A stretch of DNA of 34,583 nt from Actinomycetota bacterium (lineage in GTDB: Bacteria; Actinomycetota; Thermoleophilia; Solirubrobacterales; Solirubrobacteraceae): assembly GCA_005888335.1 (NCBI GenBank), contig VAWY01000028.1:1-34583 (forward strand), given 5' to 3'. Shown piece by piece: positions 32,175 to 34,583 of the stretch. The notes under the pieces are model-generated. The model had not been told where the DNA came from. It did no database searches and saw only the letters and a list, made by a program, of their open reading frames with translations. Position 1 is the first letter of the stretch; every line of letters begins with the position of its first letter. Position numbers and translations under genes: made by a program.

Positions 32175-34583
32175 ATGAACCCTGATCGATTCACCCTGAA
32201 GACGCGAGAGGCCATCACGGCCGCGCAGTCGCTCGCTGAGGAGCGACGCCATCCCCAGGTGACCCCCGAGCACCTGCTCTCCGTCCTGCTCGAGCAGGAC
32301 GAGACCATCGTCTCGCCGCTGCTGCGCAAGGTCGGCGCCGACGCGGCGGGCATCCGCCGCGAGGTCAGCGGCGCCCTCGACGGCCTGCCGCGGCTCGGTA
32401 CCGGGCCCGAGTCGACCGGCGCCTCCGACGAGCTGGGCCAGGTCCTGCGCGCCGCCGACCGCGAGCGCCGCGACCTCAAGGACGACTACGTCTCCGTCGA
32501 GCACCTCCTGCTTTCCCTCGCCGCGCACGGCTCGAAGGCCGGCGAGGCGCTGCGCGCCCACGGCGCGCGCAAGGAGCGCCTGCTCGAGGCGCTCGGCGAG
32601 ATCCGCACCGCCCCGGTCACCGGCGAGAACCCCGAGGACACCCTCCAGGCGCTCGAGAAGTTCGGGCGCGATCTCACCCAGGCGGCCGAGGACGGCAAGC
32701 TCGACCCGGTCATCGGCCGCGACGAGGAGATCCGCCGGGTCATCCAGGTCCTCAGCCGGCGGACCAAGAACAACCCCGTGCTGATCGGCGAGCCGGGCGT
32801 CGGCAAGACCGCGATCGTCGAGGGCCTGGCCCAGCGCATCGTGGCCGGCGACGTCCCCGAGTCGCTGCGCGACCGCCGCGTGGTGGCGCTCGACATCGGC
32901 GCGCTGCTGGCCGGCTCGAAGTACCGCGGCGAGTTCGAGGAGCGCCTCAAGGCGGTCCTCAAGGAGATCCAGGAGGCCCAGGGCCAGATCGTCCTGTTCA
33001 TGGACGAGCTGCACACGATCGTCGGCGCCGGCGCCGCGGAGGGCGCCGTCGACGCCGCGAACCTCCTCAAGCCGATGCTCGCGCGCGGCGAGCTGCGCGC
33101 GATCGGCGCGACCACGCTCGACGAGTACCGCAAGCACATCGAGAAGGACGCCGCGCTGGAGCGCCGCTTCCAGCCGGTCATGGTCGGCGAGCCGACCGTC
33201 GAGGACGCCATCGCGATCCTGCGCGGGCTCAAGCCGCGCTACGAGGAGCACCACCGCGTCGAGATCCAGGACGCGGCGCTCATCGCCGCCGCGACGCTCT
33301 CGCACCGCTACATCGCCGACCGCTTCCTTCCCGACAAGGCGATCGACCTCATCGACGAGAGCGCTTCGCGCCTGCGCATCGAGCTCGACTCGGTGCCCGA
33401 GGAGGTCGACGTCCTGCAGCGCCGCATCATGCAGCTCGACATCGAGCTCGAGTCGCTGCGCAACGAGCGCGACGAGGCGTCCGCCGACCGGCGCGAGGCC
33501 ATCCAGCGCGAGCGCGCCGACCTGCAGCAGGAGGCCGACCGCCTGAAGGCCGAGTGGCAGGCCGAGCGCGAGGCCGTCCAGTCGGTGACCGAGCTCAAGG
33601 CGCAGCTCGAGCAGACCGAGCACGAGATCGCCCGCGCCCAGCGCGAGGGCGACCTGCAGCGGGCGGCCGAGCTGACGTACAGCGAGCTGCCCGAGCTGCG
33701 CAAGCAGATCGCCGAGGCCGAGGAGCGCACCGAGGGCGACACCGGCGTGCAGGTCACCTCCGAGGACGTCGCCGAGGTCGTCGCCAAGTGGACGGGGATC
33801 CCCGTCGCCCGCCTGCTGGAGGGCGAGGTCGAGAAGCTCATCCACATGGAGGAGCGCCTGCACGAGCGCGTCGTCGGCCAGGACGAGGCGGTCAGCGCGG
33901 TGTCCGCGGCGCTGCGCCGCTCGCGCGCCGGCCTGAGCGACCCCGACCGGCCGATCGGCAACTTCCTCTTCCTCGGCCCGACGGGCGTCGGCAAGACGGA
34001 ATTGGCGCGCGCCCTAGCTGAATTCATGTTCGACACCCAGGAGGCGATGATCCGCCTCGACATGTCGGAGTACATGGAGAAGCACTCCGTGTCCCGGCTG
34101 GTTGGGGCGCCGCCCGGCTACGTCGGCTACGACGAGGGCGGCCAGCTCACCGAGGCGGTGCGCCGGCGGCCGTACAGCGTCGTGCTGCTCGACGAGGTCG
34201 AGAAGGCCCACCCCGACGTCTTCAACACGCTGCTGCAGGTGATGGACGACGGGCGGCTGACCGACGGGCAGGGCCGCACGGTCGACTTCAAGAACGTCGT
34301 GCTGATCATGACCTCGAACATCCCGGACGGCCGGGCCGGCGCGGAGCAGCACTTCCGCCCCGAGTTCATCAACCGCCTGGACGACATCGTCGAGTTCGAG
34401 CCGCTCTCGCGCGACCAGCTGGCGAAGATCGTCCACCTGCAGGTCGACCGCGTCATCGCGCGCGTCGCCGAGCGCGGCATCTCGGTGGTCCTCACGCCGG
34501 GCGCGACCGAGCTGCTCGCCGAGCTGGGCTACGACCCGACGTACGGCGCGCGGCCGCTCAAGCGCACCATCCAGAAGCGCCTG
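32175..34583 (+). CDS. clpB: ATP-dependent disaggregase ClpB (partial, C-terminus beyond window)
   Basis: The hexameric AAA+ disaggregase working with DnaK. 803 residues are visible of an expected ~860. N-terminal Clp repeats (1-~150: [19 protein letters not shown]). First AAA+ with Walker A GEPGVGKT and Walker [10 protein letters not shown]. Coiled-coil M domain of normal length (from [10 protein letters not shown] to [10 protein letters not shown]). Second AAA+ with [16 protein letters not shown] and the pore loop GAPPGYVGY. The segment after MTSN in the second AAA+ is short ([20 protein letters not shown]), lacking about 14 residues found in E. coli ClpB. Start ATG 32175, directly behind the HAIR operator. 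Confidence 0.96.
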   Translation, partial: MNPDRFTLKTREAITAAQSLAEERRHPQVTPEHLLSVLLEQDETIVSPLLRKVGADAAGIRREVSGALDGLPRLGTGPESTGASDELGQVLRAADRERRDLKDDYVSVEHLLLSLAAHGSKAGEALRAHGARKERLLEALGEIRTAPVTGENPEDTLQALEKFGRDLTQAAEDGKLDPVIGRDEEIRRVIQVLSRRTKNNPVLIGEPGVGKTAIVEGLAQRIVAGDVPESLRDRRVVALDIGALLAGSKYRGEFEERLKAVLKEIQEAQGQIVLFMDELHTIVGAGAAEGAVDAANLLKPMLARGELRAIGATTLDEYRKHIEKDAALERRFQPVMVGEPTVEDAIAILRGLKPRYEEHHRVEIQDAALIAAATLSHRYIADRFLPDKAIDLIDESASRLRIELDSVPEEVDVLQRRIMQLDIELESLRNERDEASADRREAIQRERADLQQEADRLKAEWQAEREAVQSVTELKAQLEQTEHEIARAQREGDLQRAAELTYSELPELRKQIAEAEERTEGDTGVQVTSEDVAEVVAKWTGIPVARLLEGEVEKLIHMEERLHERVVGQDEAVSAVSAALRRSRAGLSDPDRPIGNFLFLGPTGVGKTELARALAEFMFDTQEAMIRLDMSEYMEKHSVSRLVGAPPGYVGYDEGGQLTEAVRRRPYSVVLLDEVEKAHPDVFNTLLQVMDDGRLTDGQGRTVDFKNVVLIMTSNIPDGRAGAEQHFRPEFINRLDDIVEFEPLSRDQLAKIVHLQVDRVIARVAERGISVVLTPGATELLAELGYDPTYGARPLKRTIQKRL

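Overview
This window is very GC-rich and densely coded, with third codon positions almost all G or C. Many neighbouring genes overlap by 1-4 bases (ATGA, GTGA or TGATG junctions), and GTG/TTG starts are used. The heat-shock locus is dnaK-grpE-dnaJ-hspR with an HspR-type inverted repeat and no CIRCE element. Together with an actinobacterial-type inositol-3-phosphate synthase and a phosphatidylinositol-phosphate-synthase-like enzyme, this points to Actinomycetota. The gene mix resembles deep-branching Thermoleophilia/Solirubrobacterales; that placement is inference. No mobile element, CRISPR array, rRNA or tRNA was found, and no gene-free stretch exceeds 300 bases.

Layout. (1) 1-8393: genes of a lipoamide-dependent 2-oxoacid dehydrogenase complex on the minus strand: E1-beta (cut by the window edge), E1-alpha, E2 and E3. 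They are interleaved with a plus-strand membrane protein, an M24 peptidase, a PAS-GGDEF-EAL protein, a DsbA-like protein and a small membrane protein. (2) 8374-11584: thiamin thiazole and coupling genes. thiE is on the minus strand. A plus-strand operon thiO-thiS-thiG plus a SnoaL-like gene lies behind a TPP riboswitch, and the only usable thiO start codon is inside that aptamer. (3) 11677-18151: a lipoprotein cupredoxin with an EEP-family hydrolase, ornithine carbamoyltransferase, a coiled-coil protein, an RNA methyltransferase, a quinone-oxidoreductase-like MDR protein, a membrane-anchored NirK-type copper protein and a CxxC mini-protein.

(4) 18242-25892: a minus-strand run that looks like an inositol-phospholipid and glycolipid island. 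It encodes an alpha/beta hydrolase, a GT-C-like multi-pass protein, a PAP2 phosphatase, a PIP-synthase-like CDP-alcohol phosphatidyltransferase, inositol-3-phosphate synthase, a glycosyltransferase fused to a PHP phosphoesterase, and a divergent uracil-DNA-glycosylase-fold protein. This is the most interesting block: it holds candidates for each step from glucose-6-phosphate to a glycosylated phosphatidylinositol, including two candidates for the phosphatase step. (5) 25904-34583: a PfkB sugar kinase, endonuclease III, the dnaK-grpE-dnaJ-hspR operon, a small membrane protein, and clpB (cut by the window edge) behind a perfect inverted repeat of the HspR type.

Short intergenic hairpins with three-base loops recur just downstream of several stop codons and may be a dispersed repeat or an atypical terminator. 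Several proteins lack hallmark residues of their families: E2, the EAL domain, the UDG-like protein and the RNA methyltransferase. Two genes (the M24 peptidase and argF) have no canonical start codon where the conserved protein begins.
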